This document shows, piece by piece, positions 38,231-49,036 of a stretch of 64,000 bases of DNA (the stretch's first letter is position 1; each line of letters starts with the position of its first letter). The stretch comes from Polyodon spathula (Eukaryota > Chordata > Actinopteri > Acipenseriformes > Polyodontidae). The position numbers and the translations under genes were made by a program. The notes beneath the pieces are model-generated. The model was not told the DNA's origin. It made no database searches and saw only the letters and a list, made by a program, of their open reading frames with translations. Location of the stretch: the NCBI RefSeq assembly GCF_017654505.1, contig NC_054535.1:85965285-86029284 (forward strand), written 5' to 3'.

Positions 38231-38270
38231 TTTAGTTTAGTTTAGTTTAGTTTAGTTTAGTTGGGTTTAG
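38231..38270. repeat. (TTTAG)n microsatellite
   Basis: About six TTTAG pentanucleotide units plus a variant unit. It lies in the KCNN2 intron, 68 bases beyond the donor of the exon ending at 38338. Confidence 0.93.
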
Positions 38271-38336
38271 AAACTAATGGACATTAGATTGTATTATTTA
38301 TATAAGAAGACATACATAAATAAAGAACCATACTCA

Positions 38337-38582
<246 letters not shown>

Positions 38583-39947
38583 TCACCTATTAATCTTACA
38601 AAACTAGGATAACTCCGTCACAATCAAGTCCATTCATTAAAATCCATAAATCAAACTTCTGAGATGCTTTTTAAAGTTTTGTAACATTATCAGTTACATT
38701 TTTCATTCACTAACAATGGTGCAGATAAAGAACTTCATAAATCTGGCCCTGTGTATCTTATGGTTGACTACACAGGGTGGTTTCTATGGAACTGCAGATA
38801 TGGTTAACTAAGCTTTTTATGATGCTTTTCTGTTCTCTACCAATGTTTTACTATGATTTCACTTTGTTTTTACAACAATATACATTATATACAATATGGA
38901 ATGTCTATTTTTTTTTTTGTTTGAAAAATCTTGAACACAATAATTATAGGATTCTTCATTTGTATAACAATATAGCCCAAACTGAACTGAACAGAACTGA
39001 CCGGGGGGGCTATTTAAAATAGGTCACAGATGTTTTTATATTGGAAAAATACATACATGAGCAGTCACTATACTGTAAACAGATGGTCCTTATGTCTAGG
39101 TGGTATAGCTGTCCTCTGTCAAATTAAAGTATATGTTTTCAGGGCTGTATTTATTTCTCAGGAATTGGTTGTAAAAGAAAGAACAAACCTAAATGGTTGA
39201 ACAGTAGAAACAACATAATTGTGTGCAATTAAAAATATTAATGACAACAGGGAATGTTGAGGTGTCCTTGTAACTTTGGCAGTGAGGCCTCACCCCCTTC
39301 CCTTAATGAGGTTCTCTGCATTTACAAAAACTCACAAAATAGAGTGAGCTCCAAGAAGAACCCAAGATACAGCAGGCTATGTGTGTGTGTGTTAGTGGAT
39401 ATGTGTTAGAAAGGAGTGTTTTCAATAGGCAAACCATTAATTCCATGAATAACGAATTAAAACCAAACACACTAAATATGCTGTACAATAAACTATACAG
39501 GGTGCTATGAAGCCACTTGGACATGTGTGTCAGCTGAGCTGAGGGACAAATGTGCCAATTAGCCTGACAGAATATTAAATGAATGCAACTGGTTTTATCA
39601 GTTTGTTACACTATAACGCTGAAAAGGCGCAAAGAGAACCAAACCATATTTTACTTGATAAAGATTTCAAAGTTAATCTTGAAATATTAAACAGCAAAAC
39701 TACAAAATGAACACCTTCAGAATATCTGATTGAGGACTGTCATGACATTTTAATGGTATCCCTAGGAAGCCCGCTCTGGGTATTGTGCTATGGTGTCTGT
39801 ATTGGACAGCTAATGCAGTAACACTTGTAGCAGGTTGCTAAGTTTATGTCTAATGTTTATAAACAGCATTGTAAGGTGTAACAAAACAAGGTAAATCATA
39901 TTTCACTGGGTGAAACTCTTAAGGAAAATGTGTTGCATAAAATATAC

Positions 39948-40100
39948 TAGACAAAGAGAAGGAGATGTGATACCTTTTATTGGACTAACTAAATAATAAT
40001 TATTCACAAGCTTTCAAGACCTCAAAGGTCTCTTCTTCAGGTGAAAGTAGGAAAGAGAGATTGATGTCATGAAGGTATCACATCTCCTTCTCTTTGTCTA
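39948..40100. mobile_element. Small foldback element with 28-29 bp perfect inverted repeats
   Basis: Left arm 39949-39976 and right arm 40072-40099 are exact reverse complements over at least 28 bases (agacaaagagaaggagatgt at the outer left end). The inner part includes cacaagctttcaagacctca and a ctcttcttcaggtgaaa segment that I associate with an old vertebrate interspersed repeat. It is non-coding and lies in the KCNN2 intron between the exons at 38.4 and 40.6 kb. Confidence 0.85.
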
Positions 40101-40549
40101 TCATCTCTGGACTAATACGGCTACCATTTCATCTCCCATAAAATATATAATTTTGATTCTTAAACCCTTGATATAGGAGTGTGGTGGCCGAGGCTATGTG
40201 ACTTAATATAACATATCTCTGGTTGAATTTTTTTTAATTATTTTAAAAAACAAACAAAAAAAATAAAAACTACAGTCTCTGGAACTGTGACAGCTAAATT
40301 TTAAACCCACACAACATTATAAGCTCCTTCTCTGTGTCATTCAGCATTATTCTTGGATGTTTATAATCTGGATCCAGGTTACAGTTAGTTCTGCCCCTTC
40401 ATCCTGACGTTGACTAGCAGATTATTGTAAATCGAACATGCCTCATTATGGTCTCACATTAGTGCTAGAATGACAAGTATAGACTGTACCTGTTATATAT
40501 AGAAGTTGTTTTGTCAAACTGTATTCAGTTGGTGTGTTAAATGACTTAC

Positions 40550-40660
40550 TCTTTTGGTTAGCTGTGTGTCCATCATAAAATTATGCACATGTTTTTCAGC
40601 TTTGGTTAGTTCTAACTTCTTCGCAACCACAGCTACCACCAGAGCAGTGCAGCCAGCTCC
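40550..40660 (-). CDS. KCNN2: KCNN2 exon: end of S6 and start of calmodulin-binding domain
   Basis: The acceptor TTTTCAG precedes [20 protein letters not shown], then [17 protein letters not shown], and the donor is AGA|GTAAGT. The exon carries the cytoplasmic end of S6 (the gate region, ALVVAVVA) and the linker plus first residues of the calmodulin-binding domain. It is 111 bp (37 codons), phase 0 at both ends. The Lys in VVAKKLEL stands where I recall Arg in mammalian SK2. A Tc1 fragment begins only about 140 bases upstream of its acceptor. Confidence 0.97.
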
Positions 40661-40799
40661 CTGAAAAGAACAAGCAGTATTAATAGTGCAGTTTCCTTTT
40701 CTCAAATCAAGATAAAACGATCATTCTGTACTTCCCTGTTAAAGGTTATCCAGATGAAAGCAAGTACCAATCGATGTATGCTATGGAATCAATTTTACT

Positions 40800-41769
40800 G
40801 TGTATTTTAACTAAATTTCTTGTGTCATTAGAGGAAAAACAGCCCAAGAGAAGGATATTACCACCTCCATGCTTGACAATAGGTATGGTGTTCTTTTCTT
40901 TGTACGCCTCACCAGACTTTCTCCAAACTTAACGACTATCAGCGTGACCAAATAGCTCGATTTGAGTTTCATCACTCCACAAAACCTTTGACCAGAACTC
41001 ATATCCATCTTTCAAATGTCGATTGTCCTTGTGACTTTTTCCTAAGAGTGGCTTTTTCCTTGGCCTGCAACCATTGAGACCTTCACCATGCAATACTCGG
41101 CCTGTGGTTGAAATGGAAACTCCAGTCCCACCTGCAGCCAATTCACTTTGAATATCTCTGGCAGTCAATCCCAGAGTGTTATTAACCTTCCTCACAATTC
41201 TGCTACTTGTTCTTGGTGAAAGAACCTTCTTTCTTCTAGACAGAGGGAGCGTTGTGACAGTACCATGAGTCTTGTATTTTTTGATAATAAAAACAATAGT
41301 TGAAATTGGGATACTCAAATGCTTGTAAATAATCTTGCATCCTTATCCAGCTTTATGACAATAGATCATTTTCTGCCTAAGGTCTTCAAATAGCTTGTTA
41401 CTTTTTCCAATACTGACTTTTTGGTACCTAACCTTTTTATACTCTCTAAGAATGTTCACCTACAATCCAGCATTTTCTAGACTTTTCTAGAATTAGGTTC
41501 TGCATTATCATGTTGAAATTTCTAACACCTCCTAGACAATAATATCATAGCATCAAAGGGTTGAATACTTTTGAATTAGCATTTTTGGAGTTTTGCAGTA
41601 AAATTGCTGAAAAAAATCATTGTACATATCTATTTCTTGTAAGTTTTTTCCTCAACCTCAAAAGCATAACTTTTGCTACAAAAGATTTTCCAAAAATTCT
41701 TTATTTTGAACAAATTTCTCAAAATTTAAATTTTCATTGGTGTATGTAAACTTTTGACTACAACTACTG
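40800..41769 (-). mobile_element. Tc1-type transposon, 3'-truncated
   Basis: The minus strand starts with a terminus near 41769 whose inner text (GTAGTCAAAAGTTTACATAC) resembles Sleeping-Beauty-like inverted repeats. The transposase then starts near 41407 with GKSNKLFEDLRQKM. One stop interrupts the helix-turn-helix part. After that come THGTVTTLPLSRRKKVLSPR and RTSSRIVRKV, GRVLHGEGLNGCRPRKKPLL, and the first catalytic Asp in FWSKVLWSDETQIELFGH. After a stop it continues as VWRKSGEAYKEKNTIPIVKH and GGGNILLLGCFSSNDT. The second Asp, the Glu and the far terminus are missing. It lies in the KCNN2 intron, ending about 140 bp from the exon acceptor at 40660. Confidence 0.88.
40929..41407 (-). pseudogene. 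Tc1 transposase, N-terminal half (inactive)
   Basis: It encodes the paired-type DNA-binding domain, the GRPR-like hinge position (here degenerate) and the first catalytic block LWSDET. In-frame stops occur in the HTH part (after YCHKAG) and directly after FGHADSR. Part of the segment between KPLLGKSHKDN and the DGYEFW block is altered relative to family members. There is no remaining DDE triad. Confidence 0.85.
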
Positions 41770-41774
41770 TGTGT

Positions 41775-42443
41775 ATATACAATGGTTTGCAGAAGTATTC
41801 ACCCAGAAGTTTTGCTGACATTTAACCTCCTGCAAAGTTTTCACATTTTGTTGGCACCTGAGCAGACTCCATGACACTTTCAAATTAGACTTTACATGTA
41901 GAATCTACACAAAGGATTCCACATTGATAAAATTAAAAAAAAGTTAATGTTCTTGAGCAGCCCAGTCAAAGTCCTGACTTAAATCCAATCGAAAATTTAA
42001 GGCGAGACTTAAAGAATGCAGTCCATCGACGATCGCCAAGAAACTTATCAGAACTGGAGCAATTTTCCCATGAAGAACAGGCAAAAATTTCACCGTCCTA
42101 CTGTGCAAAGCTAGTAGAGACTGATCCAAAAAGACTCATAGCAGTAATTGTTGCAAAATGTGCTTCTACCAAGTACTGACTTAAGGGGCTGATACTTATG
42201 TAACCAGTAAATTTCATGTTGTACATTTTCTTTGCAAGTTTTGCTGACATTTAACCTCCTCATCATATAACAACGTTCAGTTTAACCACTACAGCCTTGA
42301 ATAAAAAAAAAGTTTGTTTGAAAAACTCTGCATAAATTATTTGTAATTCAACAAAATGTGACATTTTTGGTAGGGGGTGAAAAACTGTGCATAAATTAAA
42401 CAACAAAATGTGACTAGGGCTGAGAATACTTCTGCAAACCGGC
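41775..42443 (+). mobile_element. Internally deleted Tc1 element with both termini
   Basis: Inverted termini share a 17-base core (ggtttgcagaagtattc at 41784-41800, reverse complement at 42424-42440), with TA dinucleotides just outside. Between them only the C-terminal part of a Tc1 transposase survives: LEQPSQSPDLNPIENLRRDL followed by KNAVHRRSPRNLSELEQF, stop after KCASTKY. This carries the third catalytic residue (the Glu of the PIEN block). The N-terminal and first two catalytic blocks are deleted. It faces opposite to the neighbouring Tc1 copy and belongs to a different subfamily, judging by the termini. Confidence 0.88.

Positions 42444-42507
<64 letters not shown>
42444..42507. repeat. 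(AT)n microsatellite
   Basis: About 31 AT units beginning exactly at the right terminus of the internally deleted Tc1 element. Confidence 0.95.
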
Positions 42508-42513
<6 letters not shown>

Positions 42514-42520
42514 GTGTAAA

Positions 42521-44031
42521 AAAATGTGTTTTTGAGAAACTGCGGACCGCGGGGTTCTCAGCATCCTGGGTGCTTCCTTTATACGCCACAGCCTGTTGCG
42601 TTGAAATCTCCAACAGACCAGACAAATAGGCCAACTCATTGCAGCAGTAACATTCTTGTATTGTAACAAAAAATCAATAGAACCTTGTGATCCCTCATTT
42701 GGTTTCCAGGCTGAAATGTTATTAATTGCTTCAATGTGCTATAAAAAGAAAATTGGCAGGGTAGCTATATGTATAAAATAAAATTAGCTCTCGCCAAAAC
42801 ACCCATAACTGAAAATAATCATCCTGTGTGTAAGCTGCTTTTTAGAGCTGGCAAGATTTGTTTTTGTGGGATGAGGTTTTCCACTAATGGTGGTAGAACG
42901 GGGGTCATAGTATTAATTTTAGCCTTTCATGTCTGCTTATTCAATATTAGATTGTGTCAGGTTTCAGAGGCTATAAGCGAGGTTGGATGTGGAAATAGAT
43001 GCTGCAGAACGTGGAGCTAGTTGGCTGTTCCCTCTGAGCCAAAGCACTTGGTAAGTGAGATCATGTCTACTCTGTGGAAGATGAGGCGCTTAGGCTAGAT
43101 GTTTCTCCTTTTTGCTTTTCAGTTAAAGCCCATAACAGGGAACCCCTGAGCAAAAATGGCAAGGCTGAGCCATGTGTAAACAAACCGATTTTTATAATCG
43201 GATGGATCCCACTCATCAAATTTGATAAAAAGGAGTTTTTTTTTTCTTTGCTGTCATATTGGAAAGTAAACTCTAATACATACACCTTTGCCTTTTTTCT
43301 CATTCTGTGTTTTCTGCAGCACAGCTCACTACCAAGACCATGTAGGTCAACATTTTGGTAGAAAACAAAAGTCGTAAAGAAGCCGCAGTTTTATACATTG
43401 TAAAATTGATATTCTCCTAGTCCGGACAGATAAGCTAGTCCTGTCTTGCTCTTTTTAAAAAAAGTGTCAGTAGGACCTTAAAATGCCTACAGATGAGAGA
43501 GGAGCTCAGCTTCCACAAAGTAGACATGATCTCACTTACCAAGTGCTTTGGCTCAGAGGGAACAGCCAACTAGCACCACGTTCTGCAGCATCTATTTCCA
43601 TCTCCAACCTCGCTTATAGCCTCTGAAACCTGACACAATCTAATATTGAATAAGCAGACATGAAAGGCTAAAATTAATACTATGACCCCCGTTCAACCTC
43701 ATCTCACAAAAACAAATCTTGCCAGCTCTAAAAAACAGCTTACACACAGGATGATTATTTTCAGTTATGGGTGTTCTGGTGAGAGCTTATTTTATTTTAT
43801 ACATATAGCTACCCTGACAATTTTTTTACAGTACATTGAAGCAATTAATAACATTTCAGCCTGGAAACCAAATGAGGGATAACAAGATTCTATTGATTTT
43901 TTGTTACAAAAATTTTACTGCTGCAATAAGTTGTCCTATTGGAGATTTCAACGTAACCGTCTGTGGCCTATAAAGGAAGCACTCAGGACACTGAGAACCA
44001 CGGGGTCTCCTGTTTCTCAGAAACACATTTT
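42521..44031. repeat. Long inverted repeat, arms about 540 bp, 430 bp loop
   Basis: Left arm 42521-43080 pairs with right arm 43510-44031 in reverse complement over essentially the whole length, with roughly 10% mismatch and small indels. An example is an 18-base insertion in the left arm near 42880. Matching landmarks are aaaatgtgtttttgagaaac at the outer left, ggtttccaggctgaaatgtt in the middle and ggtaagtgagatcatgtcta at the inner end. The loop 43081-43509 has no recognised content. It lies in the KCNN2 intron after the pore exon. It could be a large foldback or MITE-like element. No transposase was seen. Confidence 0.9.
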
Positions 44032-44089
44032 ATGCAGAAGTCTATGGTGTGTTTACTGGAGTATCTTTTTTTAGCAGTTTCAAAGGCAG

Positions 44090-44260
44090 GTGTTTTAATG
44101 AAATGTTACAGAAAGGTAAAATTAAACAGAGGCTTAATGTTTTATGGATAACTTTCCACAAAGTAAGGTGTGAAAGGGAGTTGTGGGTATCTACTGACGC
44201 TGGGGTTATCCTCAGCTGTCTTCTTTGTCGTCCTCTGTAGCCACCACTAAGCAGGAGGGG
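44090..44260 (+). repeat. Dispersed repeat related to 52550-52715
   Basis: The phrases gtgaaagggagttgtgggta and tctgtagccaccacta occur in the same order at 52.57-52.70 kb. It is probably part of the same unidentified interspersed family that carries the CCACTAGGGTACC core. Confidence 0.6.
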
Positions 44261-44478
44261 GGTCATAACTGGTGAAGGCTTTTCCTTTCTGGTCCCACAG
44301 CCTTTAAAACAGCCACCTGGCCCTGCTGCATCACGTGCAGCAGCACTGCAAACTGGTCAGTGTCCATCTGGGTCTCTCCTGGTGGTCTCGCTTTGACTCT
44401 GTGGGGCACCACTGCCACCAAGTTGTAGGGTGAAAATGTTTTGGTAATCATATGAAAGAAAATGTCTTGCTGATGTTA

Positions 44479-44565
44479 AACAGGACTGCTAACAAAGCCT
44501 GCCTAGCAACAGGACTGATAATAAAGCCTGCCTAGTAACAAGACTGATAACAAAGTCTGCACTGC
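44479..44565. repeat. 29 bp tandem repeat, three copies
   Basis: Units at 44479, 44508 and 44537 of the form aacaggactgataacaaagc plus ctgcctagc, with 2-5 differences each. Confidence 0.9.
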
Positions 44566-44617
44566 AAACTGCTCTTGCTACAGGAAGAGCAGTTTATAGT
44601 CATGTGACAAAGAGCGA

Positions 44618-45360
44618 ATGAATCTGAATCAACAGTCTCCCTCTCGACCTGTGAGAGCACTGCACAGCAGGAATTACGTGCCCCGTATTGAATGGTTGGG
44701 CAGTTCATTCCGGGGGCATTCGGAAGCCGGCCATTCAGGAAAGGGACGGCGTCATGGTACCAGGAGTCATCACCCTAGTACAGTGAGCGAAGTTTCATTC
44801 ATGAATTGGAGGAGGTGTGATTGAACTAGCTATTGGAGGGGGCGGGGCTATGGGTACTTTAGGGGGATGTGATGTCGTGATTGGTTCCTTTTGTTGTGGT
44901 TGATGGGAGTAAACGAGGACTGTTTGGAAGCAGAGTTAAGTGTTTTGTCGTGTTTTGCAACCATGTGTGTTTTGTCTTCGCCAGACTGATTAAACACGGA
45001 GCTGGGAGCTGCAGCCTTGGGCCAGCGATTCATCTGGACTTCACCAGCACCTGCACTTAACCATTATGACTGTTCCAGCACCGCACCTGCACTAAGAGCA
45101 TGCACTGTCCGGAGACGTGTCTGTGTTTGTGTTGTGTCTGTACTTTTTGTAATTATTATTTCGGGACTTCAACCCCTTGTTTTGATGCTGGCAATACCCA
45201 TTGGTGGGTAGAGCCAGCTTTATTATTTAACCTAGTCAAGGAGACCAAAAGGAAATTAAAAGAAATAACTTGAACCGTGAACTTTGTGTTTATCCTCGTT
45301 TGGAGCACCTGCATCACCACTTCAACCCACACGTTCACAAGTCACTAAAGGACTTAGGTT
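44618..45360 (+). repeat. LTR-like block, related to 47420-48095
   Basis: Begins with tctccctctcgacctgtgag, followed by a moderately GC-rich segment, then a gtttgtgttgtgtctgtac-type stretch, and a region with tattatttcgggacttcaac and cccttgttttgatgc. The same modules appear in the same order in the 47.4-48.1 kb block. The layout resembles solo LTRs of a Ty3/gypsy family (promoter-like part, R region, ending in ggtgggtag-type text). No target duplications or internal ORFs were established. Confidence 0.5.
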
Positions 45361-46559
45361 ACTAAGGCAACAACCGTTTATAGACTTGTTTATAGACACT
45401 GGTTTACACATCTCAAGAAATGTATAAAATTTGCAAGACGTAAGGGTGTTCATTTTGTCCTTTGATCTCTGTCACAACGACCAGTATCTTCTGGGTAATC
45501 AGCCCGGGGGGGTGTTATTGGCTCCTGTTTATAGCAGGAAGCTCCATCGGCACATGTCCACCAGCCAGTTAAAGAAGCATGTGTACGAGAAGCCAGTAAA
45601 GGTTACATTGTCCCTGTTACATAAAGGTTTTAAAAAATAATACTGCAAAGCACCTCACTGCACAAACCAGAAAAACCCTCGCTTGAAGACACTATGAAAC
45701 CTAAAAGTACAGCGACCAGACATGTAAGCATAAAACATATTCACAATAGCAATAACAAGAACTCTTCAAAACCAGAATGTGTGGGAGGTGGAACGAAAAA
45801 TAAAACTGGTAAAAATAAGCACACTAACAATGAAAAAAAAAGAATACAATGCAAATACGGAATATGAATAATAATAACAAACTTGCTAATCATTGTAGAT
45901 AAAAGAGGAATACATGAGATAGGGTATTAATGGAGGGATGTGAAAAGCTTTAACAGGGAATCGAAAGGTGAGAGAAGAGATTTAAAGTAAATTACTGTGA
46001 TTTAACGTGAATAATGAGATGGTAAGGCTATTGGTTACATATACAGGACTGGTATAATATGGTGAAAAGAAAGTAGCTTGAAAGCAGTGAGCACAAAGGA
46101 AAATAAGGACGAGGAAAAAGTGAAAAGAAAATATGTGACACAATGTTAGTAGCTAGCAGGACATTGGAAAAATGAAACAGAATAATAAAAAGGTATAGGT
46201 CCGGCACAATAAAGCATGTAGGGAATAAGTGGTGCTGCACATCTGCTGGAGCTTTGAAAATAAGTGCGTCTGTGTTCTACACATTCAGACATATCAAAAG
46301 CGTGCATCCAGGAGAGAAGCTAAATAAAGACATGCTGGGACTCATTAATTCCCTTGTTTATAAACGGCTGTCAGGAAGCATGCTGTTAGTGCCTTCAGAA
46401 TAATATTCATTCACAAATCTCAGCTTCCCACTCATCAGCTATAGCACAATGTACAAAATGAAAAACTGCAAGTACATTGTCAGCACACCTTTGGGAAATA
46501 AAATACAGCTGCTTTTTTTAGAATAATGAAATACATAAATATTATAAAGCTGTGACAGG

Positions 46560-46890
46560 TTGTTTTCTGGAGTTTCAAACTCGTGCAAAAGGGGCTCAAA
46601 CTGGAGAAGCAAGGGGCACTCTAGCTGTGGGGGACTTTAGCCTTGGCCATGCTGGCAGCAAAGCGGGGCACTCCAGCAGTGACTCCCTGCAGACAAAGCA
46701 CCAACTTGAGGCCTTGTGATCACTGAAATAGTTGTGCCAGCTGACCTCCTCTGGCTCATGGGCAGGCAGCTCCTCCTTCTCTGGCACTCGGGCAGGCAGC
46801 ATCTCCGTCGCTCGCCTCCAGGACTGCCACTCCTCCCCTTTGTCGGCACTCGGGCTGGTGCTGGGAGAGCTTCCAGGTGGAGCCATTCCT
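46560..46890 (-). repeat. Possible decayed gypsy gag fragment
   Basis: The minus strand has an open frame with repeated ARVPEKEELPAHEPEE-like units and a WCFVCRESLLECPAL stretch that could be the rest of a CCHC zinc knuckle. The histidine spacing is wrong, so the assignment is weak. Confidence 0.3.
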
Positions 46891-47034
46891 CAGCTCACTC
46901 CACGTCATCCTGATAGAGGTCCTTTTCATTTTATATTTTTTTCAACTGCAGTCCTGCTCAGAGTCTCCAGGGGCACTATCCCACTTCTGATCCCACAGTG
47001 TGACAGGGTAGCATCATGTAACGCTTGGGTTTTA

Positions 47035-47120
47035 CATTCCATTGAACTGCACGGAACGGCAGGACCAGAACGCAAACCTGCGACCATGTGGTTAAAAGAC
47101 AAATGCCTTACCAGTCAACT
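47035..47120 (-). repeat. tRNA-like sequence, probable SINE head
   Basis: The minus strand contains AGTTGACTGGTAAGGCATTT, a CTTTTAA anticodon-loop-like segment (Lys-type) and a B-box-like GCAGGTTTGCGTTC. The acceptor stem is not conserved, so it is not a functional tRNA gene. Confidence 0.5.
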
Positions 47121-47419
47121 AAAGAGCAAGCTCTCTAGTCAAGAGGAAATGCTAATACTTATGCTAATGGTAGCATTATAAACCCATCAGCCACTAGGAG
47201 GGGGATCAGAATAATCACGGCCAAGCTTATGGTGACCATTTTAGGACATCCTCAGACCTCACCTCTCCTCGTGTCAATTGTCACCCCTCCTTGAGTCAAT
47301 CCTCACCCCTCAATCTACCCCCTCTAATTTACCTTCTTTTGTTTCAAAACATGCTGTGTTTGGATTATATGAAAAGACGCTGAATTTAGTACGAAACTGT
47401 GACAGAAATATAATGAATC

Positions 47420-48095
47420 TTGGTTGTAAATCTCCCTCCCAACCTGTGAGGGCGCTAAGCAGAAAATGTAGAGTCCTTTGGACAGGCTGGCACGCCAGTT
47501 CTTTCCCAGGGTTGGGAAGTCGGTCAGTCTGGAAGAAGGTGAGACTCCATTGCAAGAACGTATTGACCCGGAAGGGAAACGACGTAGCAGCTGCAGATTG
47601 TAGAGACAGCTGCACTCATTTACCAAGGGGTCATGCGTGATAGCATAAAAGGGGCCAGAGAATCGCAATCTACTCCTTTGCTTAGTTTGTGAAATTGAAC
47701 TTGAAGGACAGTGAGAGACACAGTAACCACTGTTGAATAGAGAAACCTGTGTATAAAGAATATTCATGAGTGTTTTGTTTGTTTGTGTCTGTTAGTAATT
47801 GTCTATGTTTGTAAACTGCCAGACAGCTAACACGTATCCAGAGCTGTCACCTTGGGCTAGCACAAAGCCGGATCAACACTTCACTTCACCACAGTCACTA
47901 TAAATAATTGTTATCATCCACCGTGAGCACTACTGCACGCACCCGGACTGGTGACCGTGGCTAGTATTATTGTAGGGCGGATAACGTGTGTTTATTATTT
48001 GGGCTGCAATCCCTGTTTTTTGTTCTCCATGCTTTACACATTGATGTTTATAGTCAGAGCCTATTGTCTGGTCACCAGACTGTAAATTACAAAAA
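47420..48095 (+). repeat. LTR-like block, second related copy
   Basis: Opens with tctccctcccaacctgtgag and continues with ggacaggctggcacgccagt, a gacgtagcagc region, a tttgtttgtttgtgtctgtt tract, a ccttgggctagcacaaagcc segment and tgggctgcaatccctgtttt near the end. It shares module order with 44618-45360 but is clearly diverged. The palindromic MITE at 48099 begins directly after it. Confidence 0.5.
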
Positions 48096-48098
48096 CAC

Positions 48099-48315
48099 GC
48101 ATAGGGTTCCCATATTACTGCATGTTCACTGGGACTCTTTGTGACAGTTCAGGCTTTTCAGCTCACACCGCAATGCATTCTGGTACATTTTACCTGCCTC
48201 ACGTACCTTTCAAAGCAGGACTACAGTTACCAGAATGCATTGGGGGTGTGAGTTAAAAAGTCTGAACTGTCCCAAAGTGTCCCAGTAAACATGAAGTCAT
48301 ATGGGAACCCTATGC
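48099..48315. mobile_element. Palindromic MITE, about 217 bp
   Basis: Terminal arms of about 88 bases, 48099-48187 and 48229-48315, are imperfect reverse complements. Both carry gcatagggttcccat at the outer end, a tcactgggac or tttactgggacac block, acagttcag, and aatgcattctggta at the inner end. The centre is about 40 bases. It is non-coding. The terminal motif was not matched to a superfamily. Confidence 0.88.
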
Positions 48316-48966
48316 ATGCATATTGTTTTCAGTTGTATTTCTTTTTTTTTTTATAATCGGAAGTGTTCTTAATTTGAATATAAGTTGTGCCTTTTTGTTG
48401 AACTGTTATGCACAATGGTGTTTTTAGTTATTGGATCTTCTGTTAAAAAAAAAAAAAAGTTTGTTCTTTATTTTGAAAACTAAAATGTCAATGCATCAAT
48501 TATCGTTAATAAATACCTATAGGATAATCAAATACGAAATTAGGGCGCCGATTGTACCACTAAAAATTACAGGTTAGGCATCCTCTTTTAGATGTCATTA
48601 TTAACTGATTTTGAAGGTCTTCATTGCTTTAATTTAGATACAATTGTATGCATGTTTAAATAGCAATTCCGGGTTAAAATGTAATTTTGTAAACCAGCTG
48701 TGGTCCAAAAAACACATTTAGTGGTTGCATTTAGTGATGATATAATGATATGTTTTACCTTGAAGTCTGCCTTTGAAATCTGACTTTTGTTAAAACAACA
48801 TTGACTGGTGGCCTGATGGCCTTAGGCATTAAAAGTGGATCAATATACTAATGATTTGTTTATGTGGTAGATTTGAGAAATCGTAAACACACATATGATC
48901 TAGATTTATACAAAGTGTAACAAATAGCAGAACATAATAATCATCTTGTATTTGAATCGCATTGCA

Positions 48967-49022
<56 letters not shown>

Positions 49023-49036
49023 TTATTATTATTATT
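48967..49036. repeat. (ATT)n microsatellite
   Basis: ATT repeats with one TTT interruption, in the large KCNN2 intron. Confidence 0.95.
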
